The notes under the pieces are model-generated. The model ran no database searches. It was not told where the DNA came from and saw nothing but the letters and a program-made list of their open reading frames with translations. From positions 1 to 64,000 of the forward strand of contig NZ_FCOE02000022.1 of NCBI RefSeq assembly GCF_001544915.2: a DNA stretch of 64,000 bases, read 5' to 3'. Each line of letters begins with the position of its first letter. Position 1 is the first letter of the stretch. The DNA comes from Caballeronia pedi (GTDB lineage Bacteria; Pseudomonadota; Gammaproteobacteria; Burkholderiales; Burkholderiaceae). Shown here piece after piece: positions 28,387-37,883 of the stretch. A program made the translations under genes and the position numbers.

Positions 28387-31200
28387 ATGACGACCGGTTT
28401 CCTTCAGAAGATTTTTGGCAGCCGCAATCAGCGGCTGGTCAAGCAATATCAAAAGACCGTTGCGGCGATCAATGCCCTCGAGCCGACCGTCGAGAAGTAC
28501 TCGGACGACCAGCTGCGCGCCAAGACCGATGAGTTCCGCCAGCGTGTGGCGGGCGGCGAATCGCTCGACGTGATCCTGCCCGAAGCGTTCGCCGTCTGTC
28601 GCGAAGCGAGCAAGCGCGTCCTGAAGATGCGCCACTTCGACGTCCAGCTGATTGGCGGCATGGTCCTGCACTACGGCAAGATCGCTGAAATGCGTACCGG
28701 CGAGGGCAAGACGCTCGTCGCGACGCTCGCGGCGTATCTGAACGCGTTGTCGGGCCGCGGCGTGCACGTCGTGACGGTGAACGATTACCTCGCCCAGCGC
28801 GACGCCGAATGGATGGCGCGCCTATACAACTTCCTCGGGCTCTCGTGCGGCGTGAATCTGTCGCAGATGGAGCACTCGCAGAAGCAGGAAGCGTACGGCG
28901 CGGACATCACCTACGGCACGAACAACGAATTCGGCTTCGACTACCTGCGCGACAACATGGTCTACGAGACCAACGCGCGTGTGCAGCGGCCGCTCAATTT
29001 CGCGATCGTCGACGAAGTGGACTCGATCCTCATCGACGAGGCGCGCACGCCGCTCATCATCTCCGGCCAGGCGGAAGATCACACCGATCTCTACGTGCGC
29101 ATGAACGCGCTGCCGCCGTTGCTCGAACAGCAGATCGGCGAGGAAAAGGCGGATGGCACCGGCGTCGAGAAGCCCGGCGACTACACGCTCGACGAAAAAG
29201 CGCGCCAGGTGTTCCTGACGGAATCGGGCCACGAAAAGGCCGAGCGCCTGCTCGCCGAGTGGGGTCTGATCGGCGAGGGCGAAAGCCTTTACGCGCCGCA
29301 GAACATCACGCTGATGCATCACATCTATGCCGCGTTGCGCGCGCATACGCTCTTCCTGCGCGACCAGCATTACGTGGTGCAGAACGGCGAAGTCGTGATC
29401 GTCGATGAATTCACGGGCCGCATGATGACCGGCCGCCGCTGGTCGGACGGTCTGCATCAGGCCGTCGAAGCGAAGGAACACGTCCAGATTCAGGCCGAGA
29501 ACCAGACGCTCGCGTCCATCACGCTGCAGAACTACTTCCGCATGTACGCGAAGCTGTCCGGCATGACCGGCACGGCGGACACGGAAGCGTACGAATTCCA
29601 GGAAATCTACGGCCTCGAAACCGTCGTGATTCCGACCAACCGTCCGCCGAAGCGCGTCGACAAGCAGGACCAGATCTACAAGTCGTCGAAGGAGCGTTAC
29701 GACGCGGTGATTCGCGACATCCGCGATTGCGTCGAACGCGGTCAGCCGACGCTGGTCGGCACGACATCGATCGAAGCGTCCGAGTTGCTGTCCGGCCTGC
29801 TCGCGCAGACGGGCGTGAAGCACGAAGTGCTCAACGCGAAGCAGCACGCGCGCGAAGCGGCGATCGTCGCCGAAGCGGGCCGTCCGGCCGCCGTCACCAT
29901 CGCGACGAACATGGCCGGCCGCGGCACGGACATCGTGCTCGGCGGCAACGTCGAGAAGCAGGCGTCGTTCATCGAAGCGGATCTGTCGATTCCCGAGAAC
30001 GAAAAAGCCGCGCGCATCCAGAAGCTGCACGACGAATGGCAGGCGCTGCACGATCACGTGAAGGCCGCCGGCGGTCTGCATATCATCGGCACCGAGCGTC
30101 ACGAGTCGCGCCGTATCGACAACCAGTTGCGCGGCCGCGCGGGCCGTCAGGGCGATCCGGGTTCGTCGCGCTTCTATCTGTCGCTGGATGATCCGCTGCT
30201 GCGCATTTTCGCGGGCGACCGCGTGCGCGCGATCATGGATCGCCTGAAGATGCCGGAAGGCGAGCCGATCGAAGCAGGCATGGTCACGCGTTCGATCGAA
30301 GGCGCGCAGCGCAAGGTCGAAGCGCGCAACTTCGATATCCGCAAGCAGCTGCTCGAATACGACGACGTCTCCAACGATCAGCGCAAGGTGATCTATCAGC
30401 AGCGCAACGAACTGCTCGAAGCGAACGACGTGCAGGAAACCATCGCCGCGATGCGCCAGAGCGTGATCGGCGACGTGGTGCGCACGTTCGTGCCGGCGGG
30501 CAGCATCGAAGAGCAGTGGGAAGCGCCGGAGCTGGAAGAAGTGCTGCGCAACGAATGGTCGCTCGACCTCGCCGTGCAGGAGATGATCAACGAGTCCAAC
30601 TCGATCGACGCCGAAGAGATCTGCGAAGCCGTGCTCTCCGCCGCCGACGAAGCGTACGAAGCAAAGGTCACGCTGGTGGGCCGCGAATCGTTCAGCGCGT
30701 TCGAACGCTCGATCATGCTGCAGACGCTCGACAGCCGCTGGCGCGAGCATCTCGCCGCGCTCGATCATCTGCGTCAGGGCATCCATCTGCGCGGCTATGC
30801 GCAGAAGAACCCCAAGCAGGAATACAAGCGCGAGGCGTTCGAACTCTTCGCCGCGATGCTCGACGCCGTGAAGCAGGAAGTCACGCGCGTCGTGATGAAC
30901 GTGCAGATTCAGTCGCCGGAACAACTCGAAGAGGCCGCCGAGCAGTACGAAGAGAAGGGTAGCCATCTCGAGAACGTATCGTTCACGCACGCGGACTTCA
31001 ACGCGCCGGCCGCCGAGCCGACGCCGGCCGCAGCGGCGGCGAGCGCAACGGCGCAGATGGTCAGCCAGGCGATGTCCGCCGGCGACGACATCAGCGTCGC
31101 GACCCGTCCCTCGGACGACGTGCCGAAGGTCGGCCGCAACGATCCGTGCCCGTGCGGCAGCGGCAAGAAGTACAAAAACTGTCACGGCAAGCTGGCTTAA
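28387..31200 (+). CDS. secA: Preprotein translocase subunit SecA
   Basis: A 937-aa ATPase motor of the Sec export pathway, shared between cytoplasm and the membrane. Walker A is RTGEGKTLVATL near residues 104-115. The DEAD-like Walker B is IVDEVDSILIDEARTP, NBD2 has GTERHESRRIDNQLRGRAGRQGDPG, and the C-terminal zinc/SecB-binding tail CPCGSGKKYKNCHG is intact. An acidic Ala/Pro linker precedes the tail. The ATG at 28387 (MTTGFLQKIFGSRN) fits the family; the frame is open 39 codons further upstream. Confidence 0.97.
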   Translation: MTTGFLQKIFGSRNQRLVKQYQKTVAAINALEPTVEKYSDDQLRAKTDEFRQRVAGGESLDVILPEAFAVCREASKRVLKMRHFDVQLIGGMVLHYGKIAEMRTGEGKTLVATLAAYLNALSGRGVHVVTVNDYLAQRDAEWMARLYNFLGLSCGVNLSQMEHSQKQEAYGADITYGTNNEFGFDYLRDNMVYETNARVQRPLNFAIVDEVDSILIDEARTPLIISGQAEDHTDLYVRMNALPPLLEQQIGEEKADGTGVEKPGDYTLDEKARQVFLTESGHEKAERLLAEWGLIGEGESLYAPQNITLMHHIYAALRAHTLFLRDQHYVVQNGEVVIVDEFTGRMMTGRRWSDGLHQAVEAKEHVQIQAENQTLASITLQNYFRMYAKLSGMTGTADTEAYEFQEIYGLETVVIPTNRPPKRVDKQDQIYKSSKERYDAVIRDIRDCVERGQPTLVGTTSIEASELLSGLLAQTGVKHEVLNAKQHAREAAIVAEAGRPAAVTIATNMAGRGTDIVLGGNVEKQASFIEADLSIPENEKAARIQKLHDEWQALHDHVKAAGGLHIIGTERHESRRIDNQLRGRAGRQGDPGSSRFYLSLDDPLLRIFAGDRVRAIMDRLKMPEGEPIEAGMVTRSIEGAQRKVEARNFDIRKQLLEYDDVSNDQRKVIYQQRNELLEANDVQETIAAMRQSVIGDVVRTFVPAGSIEEQWEAPELEEVLRNEWSLDLAVQEMINESNSIDAEEICEAVLSAADEAYEAKVTLVGRESFSAFERSIMLQTLDSRWREHLAALDHLRQGIHLRGYAQKNPKQEYKREAFELFAAMLDAVKQEVTRVVMNVQIQSPEQLEEAAEQYEEKGSHLENVSFTHADFNAPAAEPTPAAAAASATAQMVSQAMSAGDDISVATRPSDDVPKVGRNDPCPCGSGKKYKNCHGKLA

Positions 31201-31220
31201 TCGGCTGTCGACCAGATCCA

Positions 31221-31250
31221 AGCGACGCAGCGATGCGTCGTTTGTCTTTG
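31221..31250 (+). terminator. Probable terminator of secA
   Basis: CGACGCA at 31223-31229 pairs with TGCGTCG at 31234-31240 with a GCGA loop. TTTGTCTTT follows, so it lies 20 bases after the secA stop. Confidence 0.65.
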
Positions 31251-31309
31251 CAGGTCTCTATTCACGGCGCCGGCCTCGAAGATCGGAGCGGGCGTCAGTC
31301 TTCCAAAGC

Positions 31310-31332
31310 GTGCCGGTCCGATAAACCGGCAC
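31310..31332 (+). other. Hairpin in the argJ leader
   Basis: Perfect 8-bp inverted repeat, GTGCCGGT at 31310-31317 with ACCGGCAC at 31325-31332, about 25 bases before the argJ start. It has no T-run, so its role is unknown. Confidence 0.4.
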
Positions 31333-31357
31333 TCGCCACCTTCAGCGAGACGCGAAC

Positions 31358-32599
31358 ATGGCCGTCAACTTTCCCTCGATCGATCCCGCAGCGCTTCATC
31401 CCGTCGCCGGCGTCACGCTAGGCTGGGCCGAGGCGAATATCCGCAAGCCCAATCGCAAGGACGTGCTCGTCATTCGCGTCGATGAAGGCGCGAGCGTCGC
31501 GGGCGTGTTCACGCAGAATCGCTTTTGCGCCGCGCCCGTCACCGTGTGTCGCGAGCATCTCGCGGCTGTCAGCAAGGGCGGCAAGGGCATTCGCGCGCTC
31601 GTCGTGAACACCGGCAATGCGAACGCCGGTACCGGCGAGCCGGGCCTGTCGCACGCGCGCGCGACGTGCGCGGAACTGGCGCGCCTCGAAGGTCTCGATG
31701 CGCAGCAGATCCTGCCGTTTTCGACCGGCGTGATTCTGGAGCCGCTGCCGATCGATCGCCTGAAGGCCGGTCTGCCCGCCGCGCTCGCGAACCAGAAGGC
31801 CGCGCACTGGTTCGACGCCGCGCAAGCCATCATGACCACCGACACGCTGCCGAAGGCGGTGTCGCGTCAGGTGACGATCGACGGACACGTCGTCACGCTG
31901 TCGGGCATCAGCAAGGGCGCGGGCATGATCAAGCCGAACATGGCGACGATGCTCGGCTTCCTCGCCTTCGATGCCACCGTCGCGCAGCCGGTGCTGGATC
32001 AGCTCGTGAAGCATGTCGCGGATCGCTCGTTCAACTGCATCACCATCGACGGCGATACGTCGACCAACGATTCGTTCATCCTGATCGCGTCGGGCAAGTC
32101 GAGCCTGCCCGCGATCACGTCGACGGATTTGCCCGCGTACGCCGCGCTGCGCGATGCCGTGACGGAAGTCGCGCAGGCGCTCGCGCAACTCATCGTGCGC
32201 GATGGAGAAGGCGCGACCAAGTTCATGACGATCACGGTGGAAGCCGGCAAGGACGCGGCGGAATGCCGTCAGATCGCCTACGCGATCGGCCATTCGCCGC
32301 TCGTCAAGACGGCCTTCTACGCCTCCGATCCGAACCTCGGCCGCATTCTCGCGGCGATCGGCTATGCGGGCGTGACGGATCTCGACGTCGGCAAGATCGA
32401 TCTCTATCTCGATGACGTGCTCGTCGCGAAAGCGGGCGGACGCAATCCCGAGTACAAGGAAGAAGACGGCCAGCGCGTGATGAAGAAGAGCGAGATCGCG
32501 ATTCGCGTGCTGCTCGGACGCGGCGACGCACAAGCGACGATCTGGACGTGCGACCTCTCGCATGATTACGTGAGCATCAACGCCGACTACCGTTCCTGA
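31358..32599 (+). CDS. argJ: Bifunctional ornithine acetyltransferase/N-acetylglutamate synthase
   Basis: A 413-aa enzyme of arginine biosynthesis that recycles the acetyl group between N-acetylornithine and glutamate. The autoprocessing site is visible in KPNMATMLGF (Thr near residue 196, the new N-terminal nucleophile of the beta chain). Oxyanion residues lie in STGVILEPLPIDRL, and the C-terminus (NADYRS) is the expected one. It probably begins the short operon argJ-ATPase-mutT. Confidence 0.96.
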   Translation: MAVNFPSIDPAALHPVAGVTLGWAEANIRKPNRKDVLVIRVDEGASVAGVFTQNRFCAAPVTVCREHLAAVSKGGKGIRALVVNTGNANAGTGEPGLSHARATCAELARLEGLDAQQILPFSTGVILEPLPIDRLKAGLPAALANQKAAHWFDAAQAIMTTDTLPKAVSRQVTIDGHVVTLSGISKGAGMIKPNMATMLGFLAFDATVAQPVLDQLVKHVADRSFNCITIDGDTSTNDSFILIASGKSSLPAITSTDLPAYAALRDAVTEVAQALAQLIVRDGEGATKFMTITVEAGKDAAECRQIAYAIGHSPLVKTAFYASDPNLGRILAAIGYAGVTDLDVGKIDLYLDDVLVAKAGGRNPEYKEEDGQRVMKKSEIAIRVLLGRGDAQATIWTCDLSHDYVSINADYRS

Positions 32600-32624
32600 A
32601 CCAGCGGCGCGCATCGATACCCAT

Positions 32625-33488
32625 ATGGACAAGCTCGAACAATTTCTCACGCGCGCCGAGGCGGTCCTCGCGCGCATCGAAGGCATGTTGCCGCCCGCGG
32701 CGCCGGATATCGACTGGGCATCGGCGGTGGCGTTTCGCTGGCGCAAGCGTCAGGGGCGCGGATTCTTGCAACCCGTGCCGGCCATTTCGCAGATCACGCT
32801 CGATGATCTGCAGAACATCGATCGCCAGAAAGGCCTGATCGAGCAGAACACGCAGCAGTTCGTGAAGAAGCTGCCGGCGAACAACGTGCTGCTGACGGGG
32901 GCGCGCGGAACGGGCAAGTCGTCGCTGATCAAGGCGTGCCTGAATGCGCATGCGAAGGACGGCCTGCGTCTCATCGAAGTCGACAAGGACGATCTGCACG
33001 ATCTCGGCGATATCGTCGACCTGATTTCGGCGCGGCCCGAACGTTTCATCGTGTTCTGCGACGATCTGTCGTTCGAGGAAGGCGAGTCGGGCTACAAGGC
33101 GCTGAAGGTGGCGCTCGATGGTTCGGTCGCGGCGCAATCGGACAATGTGCTGATCTACGCGACGTCGAACCGCCGCCATCTGTTGCCCGAATACATGAGC
33201 GACAACGAGACGTACAAACACACGTCCGACGGCGAGATTCATCCGGGCGAAGTGGTCGAGGAGAAGATCTCGCTGTCCGAGCGCTTCGGTCTGTGGGTCA
33301 GCTTCTATCCGTTCAAGCAGGACGACTATCTTTCGATCGTCGGTCACTGGCTGAAGCATTTCGGCTGCGATGAAGCGGAAGTCGAAAGCGCGCGCGGCGA
33401 TGCGCTCGTGTGGGCGCTGGAGCGCGGCTCGCGCTCGGGGCGCGTCGCATGGCAATTCGCGCGCGACTGGTCGGGACGCAAGCAATGA
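32625..33488 (+). CDS. DUF815 family AAA ATPase
   Basis: A 287-aa ATP-binding protein of the DUF815 family. Walker A is GARGTGKSSL near residues 92-101 and Walker B is FIVFCDDLSFEEGE near 144-157. A sensor-like IYATSNRRHLLPEYM follows at about 181. The N-terminal quarter is helical with no named domain. The biochemical role of the family is unknown. It lies 25 bp after argJ and overlaps the next gene by 4 bp (ATGA), which suggests co-transcription with the Nudix hydrolase. Confidence 0.9.
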   Translation: MDKLEQFLTRAEAVLARIEGMLPPAAPDIDWASAVAFRWRKRQGRGFLQPVPAISQITLDDLQNIDRQKGLIEQNTQQFVKKLPANNVLLTGARGTGKSSLIKACLNAHAKDGLRLIEVDKDDLHDLGDIVDLISARPERFIVFCDDLSFEEGESGYKALKVALDGSVAAQSDNVLIYATSNRRHLLPEYMSDNETYKHTSDGEIHPGEVVEEKISLSERFGLWVSFYPFKQDDYLSIVGHWLKHFGCDEAEVESARGDALVWALERGSRSGRVAWQFARDWSGRKQ

Positions 33489-33928
33489 GCGAGTCGAACA
33501 CCAGCTCGCAGAAAGACCTTGCGCCCGATGGACGCAAGGTGACCGAAGTTGCCGTCGGCGTGATGGTGCAGCACGACGGACGCTATCTGCTCGCGCAGCG
33601 CCCCGAAGGCAAACCGTATGAAGGTTACTGGGAATTCCCCGGCGGCAAACTCGAAGCGGGCGAGAGCGTCGAGGCGGCGCTGGGACGCGAACTGCACGAA
33701 GAGTTGGGCATCGACGTCACCGCGTGCCAGCTCTGGCGCACGCTGGAGCATGACTATCCGCACGCGTACGTGCGTCTTTTTTTCTGCAAGGTGACGGACT
33801 GGCAGGGCACGCCGCGCGGGCGCGAAGGTCAGGCGATCGCGTGGCAGACGCTGCCGGTCGACGTCGAGCCCTTGCTGCCCGCAGCCATTCCGATTCTCGA
33901 ATGGCTCGAAGAGGAAGAGCGCGAATAG
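33485..33928 (+). CDS. mutT: MutT-like Nudix hydrolase (8-oxo-dGTP diphosphatase type)
   Basis: A 147-aa Nudix enzyme. The box GGKLEAGESVEAALGRELHEELGID at about residues 53-77 fits G-x5-E-x7-REUXEE-x-GU. The N-terminal VAVGVMVQHDGRYLLAQRPEGKPYEGYWEFPGG is the typical MutT start, so removal of 8-oxo-dGTP from the nucleotide pool is likely. The start ATG overlaps the stop of the preceding ATPase gene. It is convergent with yacG, 13 bp away. Confidence 0.9.
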   Translation: MSESNTSSQKDLAPDGRKVTEVAVGVMVQHDGRYLLAQRPEGKPYEGYWEFPGGKLEAGESVEAALGRELHEELGIDVTACQLWRTLEHDYPHAYVRLFFCKVTDWQGTPRGREGQAIAWQTLPVDVEPLLPAAIPILEWLEEEERE

Positions 33929-33941
33929 AGCCGGAGACGGC

Positions 33942-34133
33942 TCAGTTCAGGCCGCCGCGCGTATCGTCGTCAGGCGGCGTTTCCTGCGAATTGCCCGCGA
34001 TCTTGTACTTCTCGGTCGCCCACGCGCCGAGATCGATTTGCTTGCAGCGCTCCGAGCAGAACGGGCGAAAACGGTTTTCCGGAACCCAGCGAACGTCTTT
34101 GTCGCAGGTCGGGCATTTGACGACAGTGCTCAT
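33942..34133 (-). CDS. yacG: DNA gyrase inhibitor YacG
   Basis: A 63-aa zinc-finger protein. The four zinc ligands are visible in CPTC (residues 8-11 region) and in FCSERCKQIDLGAWA, the family signature. YacG binds GyrB and blocks DNA binding by gyrase. The acidic C-terminal tail is normal. It is the downstream partner of zapD and coaE, as in other proteobacteria. Confidence 0.94.
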   Translation of the reverse strand: MSTVVKCPTCDKDVRWVPENRFRPFCSERCKQIDLGAWATEKYKIAGNSQETPPDDDTRGGLN

Positions 34134-34185
34134 AACGGTAAGGCGTGAAATATCGCGCAGGCTTCGATCGACATGCCGATTCGAT

Positions 34186-34941
34186 TCAAAGGCTGCAAAG
34201 CGTCAGATGAAAGGGCACATCGACATCGACGGCGCGCGGCTTCAGATCGCCATCCTGCACCGTGAAGCGCACCCACAGCATGTACTTGTTCGCGCTCGCT
34301 TCCGGAATCACGCGTGTGTCGGGCGAAACGCGCACCTGCATCAGCTGATACGTGCGGCCCGATAGCATCTGCTGATAGCTGCCCTGCATCGCCATGACTT
34401 TCGACGCCTGACCGGATTCGCGCGCGAGCCGCAACACGATGGCCGCCGCGTCGCGCAGCGCGAGCATCGGCATGACCCACTTCGCAATGTCCTGACGCCG
34501 CTCCTCGACCGGCAACTGCTGCCAGGCATAGTACGACGGCAGATCGAACTTGCACGTTCCGCCGGGGATGATCGTGCGGCTGCGAATGCTCGCGAGCCAC
34601 TCGTTGTCGGCGAGATGCTGGCCGGTCTTGCCGTGCATGTCGGTGAGCCCGGTGAGCGTCTGCTCGATTTCGCCGAGCACGGCTTCGAGCGCTTCCTGCT
34701 CGATGCCCGGATTGCCGCGGAACGGCGCCAGCGTCTGCCGCTGCCGCTCCAGTTCCTTCATGAGGTCGGCCTTGAGATCCGTGCGGCCAGCGACTTCGGC
34801 GATCTCGAAGAGTGTCGTGAGCGCGACGTGATGTTCCCGCGCGTCTTCCTGAGTCAGAAAGAACGTGAAGCGCTCGAACAGGTCTTCGAGGCGCAGCAGC
34901 GTCCGGATTCGCTCGTTGAAGGGATACTCGTAAAGGATCAA
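34186..34941 (-). CDS. zapD: Cell division protein ZapD
   Basis: A 251-aa all-helical FtsZ-bundling protein (formerly YacF). The start is best read as a TTG at 34941, giving (M)ILYEYPFNERIRTLLRLEDLFERF, which is the conserved family N-terminus and gives the family length. GAGG lies upstream. A GTG at 34992 would add 17 unconserved residues. Later conserved segments are IPGGTCKFDLPSYYAWQ and QGSYQQMLSGRTYQLMQV. It binds the FtsZ C-terminal peptide, which is also present in this window. Confidence 0.92.
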   Translation of the reverse strand: MILYEYPFNERIRTLLRLEDLFERFTFFLTQEDAREHHVALTTLFEIAEVAGRTDLKADLMKELERQRQTLAPFRGNPGIEQEALEAVLGEIEQTLTGLTDMHGKTGQHLADNEWLASIRSRTIIPGGTCKFDLPSYYAWQQLPVEERRQDIAKWVMPMLALRDAAAIVLRLARESGQASKVMAMQGSYQQMLSGRTYQLMQVRVSPDTRVIPEASANKYMLWVRFTVQDGDLKPRAVDVDVPFHLTLCSL

Positions 34942-35111
34942 GCGCGCTCGCCTCGGCGTGGGTCGGTTGCTTCCTTGAGCGGAAGTGAGCACATTCTAAT
35001 GCCGCATCCTCACCCTAGCAAATCGGGGCATATTCGCGCGTCAAGCTGCCGGTTTCACCGCAAATCCGGGAACTTTTCGTCGATTTGGCAAACTCAGGCG
35101 ATTGCGTTGCG

Positions 35112-35717
35112 TCAGACGGATGCGAGCGACACATAACGCGCGTGCAGTGCGTCGACCTGCTGCGCGAGTGATTCGAGCGTGGCGGTTTCATCGTTGACGA
35201 CGATATCGTCCGCTGCCGCGACGCGCGCTTCGCGAGACGCCTGCTTCGCGATGATCGCAAGCACCTGTTCACGCGTGAAGCCGTTGCGCCGCATGACACG
35301 CGCGATCTGCGTCTCGACGGGACAATCCACGACCAGCACGCGCGACACGCGGCTCGCCCATTCGCCGGACTCCACGAGCAGCGGCACGACGACGATGTGA
35401 TACGCGCCCGACGCCCCGTGCCGCTGGCGCTCCGTTTCGGCGCGAATCAGCGGATGCACGATGCCTTCGAGACGGGCTTTCGCGGTGTCGTCGGCGAAAA
35501 CCAGCGTGCGCATCCTGGCGCGATCGAGGGAGCCGTCGGCGGCGACGAAATCGTCACCGAACTCGCTCGCGATGAGCGGCATCGCGACACCGCCCGGCGC
35601 GGTAATCCGATGCGCGATCAGGTCCGTGTCGATCAACGGCACGCCGCGCTGCGCGAACAGATCCGCGACCGTGCTCTTGCCGCTGCCGATGCCGCCGGTG
35701 AGACCAATGCTGAACAT
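35112..35717 (-). CDS. coaE: Dephospho-CoA kinase
   Basis: A 201-aa P-loop kinase for the last step of coenzyme A synthesis. Walker A is IGLTGGIGSGKSTVADL at residues 4-20. The LIDTDLIAH motif and the late VVDCPVETQIARVMRRNG segment are typical. The ATG at 35717 has AAGGAGCG 8 bases upstream. It lies between zapD and the prepilin peptidase gene, the usual order in this group. Confidence 0.96.
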   Translation of the reverse strand: MFSIGLTGGIGSGKSTVADLFAQRGVPLIDTDLIAHRITAPGGVAMPLIASEFGDDFVAADGSLDRARMRTLVFADDTAKARLEGIVHPLIRAETERQRHGASGAYHIVVVPLLVESGEWASRVSRVLVVDCPVETQIARVMRRNGFTREQVLAIIAKQASREARVAAADDIVVNDETATLESLAQQVDALHARYVSLASV

Positions 35718-35734
35718 CCGTTGCGCTCCTTCGT

Positions 35735-36655
35735 TCATCCGAACAATGCGTAAAGCGGCGTGCCGGCGAACAGCGTGACGGCGCCGCCCGCTGCGAGAAA
35801 CGGCCCGAACGGCAGCGGCTCTTCGAAACGCATGTGTTTGCGCCACGTCGCGACGATCCCGAACGCCGCGCCCGCGACGGCCGCGATGAGCACCACTTGC
35901 GCCAGCGCCGCCCAGCCGAGCCACGCGCCGATTGCGGCGAGCAGCTTGAAGTCGCCATATCCCATGCCTTCCACGCCGCGTACGAGCTTGAAGAGCCAGT
36001 ACACGCACCACAGGAAAAGATAGCCCGCGATCGCGCCGGTGACGGCATCGTGCAGCGTCGCGAATCCGCCTTCGCCGAAGTTGACGATCAGCCCCGCCCA
36101 CAGCAGCGGCAGCGTCAGCACATCGGGAAGATAGCGCGTGTCGTAGTCGATGAGTCCTGCGGCGAGCAAGGTCGCGCACAGTCCGAACGCAGCGAGCGCG
36201 GGCCAGTCGGGACCGAAGGCGTAGAGCGAGAGCGCCGCGAGCGCGCCGGTCGCGAGTTCGATCAACGGATAGCGCGGGCTCACACGCGCGCCGCATGCCG
36301 AGCAGCGCCCACGCAAGGCGAGATAACTGACGACGGGAATGTTCTCCCACGCGCGCAGCACATGCTTGCAATGCGGACAGGCGCTGCGCGGCACGGCGAG
36401 GTTGAAGCGCGCGGGATAGGAATCGGCGGCGGATTTCAGCGAATCGGGCGCATCGGGGAGCGCCGCATCGACTTCGGCGCGCCACGCGCGTTCGAGCATG
36501 ACCGGCAGCCGATGCACGACGACGCTCAGAAAGCTGCCGATCACGAGGCCGAACACGACGACGAAGCCGTACTGCATGGCGACGGGAAGCATGGCGAACG
36601 CGGCCGCATAGCGGTCCGCGAAGTGCGCGGTGGACGGATCGAACGAAGGCTGCAT
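35735..36655 (-). CDS. pilD: Prepilin leader peptidase/N-methyltransferase (type IV, A24 family)
   Basis: A 306-aa polytopic inner-membrane aspartyl protease that cleaves and N-methylates type IV prepilins and type II pseudopilins. A cytoplasmic zinc domain carries Cys93, Cys96, Cys118 and Cys121 (CPHC, CSAC). The catalytic aspartates are expected at Asp170 (LIDYDTRYLPD) and Asp235 (MGYGDFKLLAA). About eight hydrophobic segments follow the first one at 28-47. The ribosome-binding site is weak, so the exact start may be a little further in. It is followed by coaE on the same strand. Confidence 0.94.
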   Translation of the reverse strand: MQPSFDPSTAHFADRYAAAFAMLPVAMQYGFVVVFGLVIGSFLSVVVHRLPVMLERAWRAEVDAALPDAPDSLKSAADSYPARFNLAVPRSACPHCKHVLRAWENIPVVSYLALRGRCSACGARVSPRYPLIELATGALAALSLYAFGPDWPALAAFGLCATLLAAGLIDYDTRYLPDVLTLPLLWAGLIVNFGEGGFATLHDAVTGAIAGYLFLWCVYWLFKLVRGVEGMGYGDFKLLAAIGAWLGWAALAQVVLIAAVAGAAFGIVATWRKHMRFEEPLPFGPFLAAGGAVTLFAGTPLYALFG

Positions 36656-36686
36656 GATGAACGAACGGTTGCTTTGGCCCGCGATG

Positions 36687-37883
36687 CTACACCACGTTGC
36701 CGAGCTGAATGATAGGAAGATACATCGCGATGACGAGTCCGCCCACCAGCGCGCCGAGCACGGTGATGACGATCGGCTCGCACAGGCTCGCGAACGCGCC
36801 GAGACGCTCGTCCACTTGACGATCCGCGAGGGTGGCGAGATCGAGCAGCATCGCGTCGAGCGAGCCCGATTCCTCGGCGACCGCGATCGGCTGCACCACG
36901 TCTTGCGGAAAGCATCCGCTGGCGCGCATCGCGGCCGCGAGGCGTTCGCCGTTGCGCAGGCGCGCGGCGATATCGACGGTCGCGCGGTCGAACACGCGGT
37001 TGCCGGTGGCGTGCGCGAGCGAGTCGAACGCGTCCGACAGCGGCGTGCCGGCGGCCAGCAGCGTGCCGAGCGCGCGGCTCCAGCGCGCCACGGCCAGCGC
37101 GCGCAGCAGCCTGCCCGCGAGCGGCAGACGCAGCGCCAGGCGGTCGGCGGACTCGCGCGCAGCGGGCGAGCGCCTGATCCAGCGCGACACGACGAGCACC
37201 GCACACGCGCACGCCACGACGAAAGGCACGCCGATATTCGCGACGCCGTCCGAGAGCGCGAGCACGAAACGCGTGGGCGCGGGCAGCGCGGCGCCGAAGC
37301 CGTCGAAGATCGTCTTGAAGGTCGGCACGACACCGATCAGCAAACCCGCCGTGATCGCGAGGGAAAGCAGCAGAACCATGACCGGATAGGTGAGGGCGGC
37401 GCGCAATCGGGCCCGCTGCGACGCGGCGCGCTCGCGATCGTCGGCGAGACGGGCGAGCACGGACGCCAACGCGCCCGCCACTTCGCCGACCGCGATCAAC
37501 TGGCAATACAACGCGCCGAATGCCGCGGGATGCTGCGCGAGCGCCGCCGAGAACGGCACGCCGCGCGTGATATCGCGTGCAAGAGCGCGCACGATGCGCG
37601 GCAATCCGCCGCCCGTCGCGCTGCCGGCCAGCAATTCGAGCGCGCCCGCGAGCGGCAGGCCCGCGCGCAGCAGGCCGGCAAGCTGACGCGTGAACAGCGT
37701 GACTTCGCCGGCCTTCGCCTTGGGCGGCGGCGCGGCGCCGAGCGCTTCGAGCCAAGTGACGATGACGCCTTCGCGCCGCAGCGTCGCACGCGCCGAAACC
37801 GCGTCGGTTGCGATGATCTTTCCGCGCTTTTGCCGGCCTTCGGCATCCAGGCCGCGCCACGCGAAGCGCATCTCGATTGCCAT
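36687..37883 (-). CDS. pilC: Type II secretion/type IV pilus inner-membrane protein (PilC/GspF family)
   Basis: A 398-aa T2SSF-family platform protein. Two T2SSF domains (about residues 65-190 and 265-390) each have a membrane segment, with hydrophobic stretches at roughly 165-190, 215-235 and 370-390. Typical motifs are FTRQLAGLLRAGLPLAGAL, VVPTFKTIFDGFGAALPAPTR and CEPIVITVLGALVGGLVIAMYLPI. The ATG at 37883 shares one base with the stop of the upstream ATPase gene (TGATG), so the two are coupled; a GTG one codon earlier is possible. Confidence 0.92.
   Translation of the reverse strand: MAIEMRFAWRGLDAEGRQKRGKIIATDAVSARATLRREGVIVTWLEALGAAPPPKAKAGEVTLFTRQLAGLLRAGLPLAGALELLAGSATGGGLPRIVRALARDITRGVPFSAALAQHPAAFGALYCQLIAVGEVAGALASVLARLADDRERAASQRARLRAALTYPVMVLLLSLAITAGLLIGVVPTFKTIFDGFGAALPAPTRFVLALSDGVANIGVPFVVACACAVLVVSRWIRRSPAARESADRLALRLPLAGRLLRALAVARWSRALGTLLAAGTPLSDAFDSLAHATGNRVFDRATVDIAARLRNGERLAAAMRASGCFPQDVVQPIAVAEESGSLDAMLLDLATLADRQVDERLGAFASLCEPIVITVLGALVGGLVIAMYLPIIQLGNVV

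Noticed and set aside
28822..31221. A 799-codon minus-strand frame opposite secA
   Set aside because: Shadow of secA; no start signal or recognisable protein.
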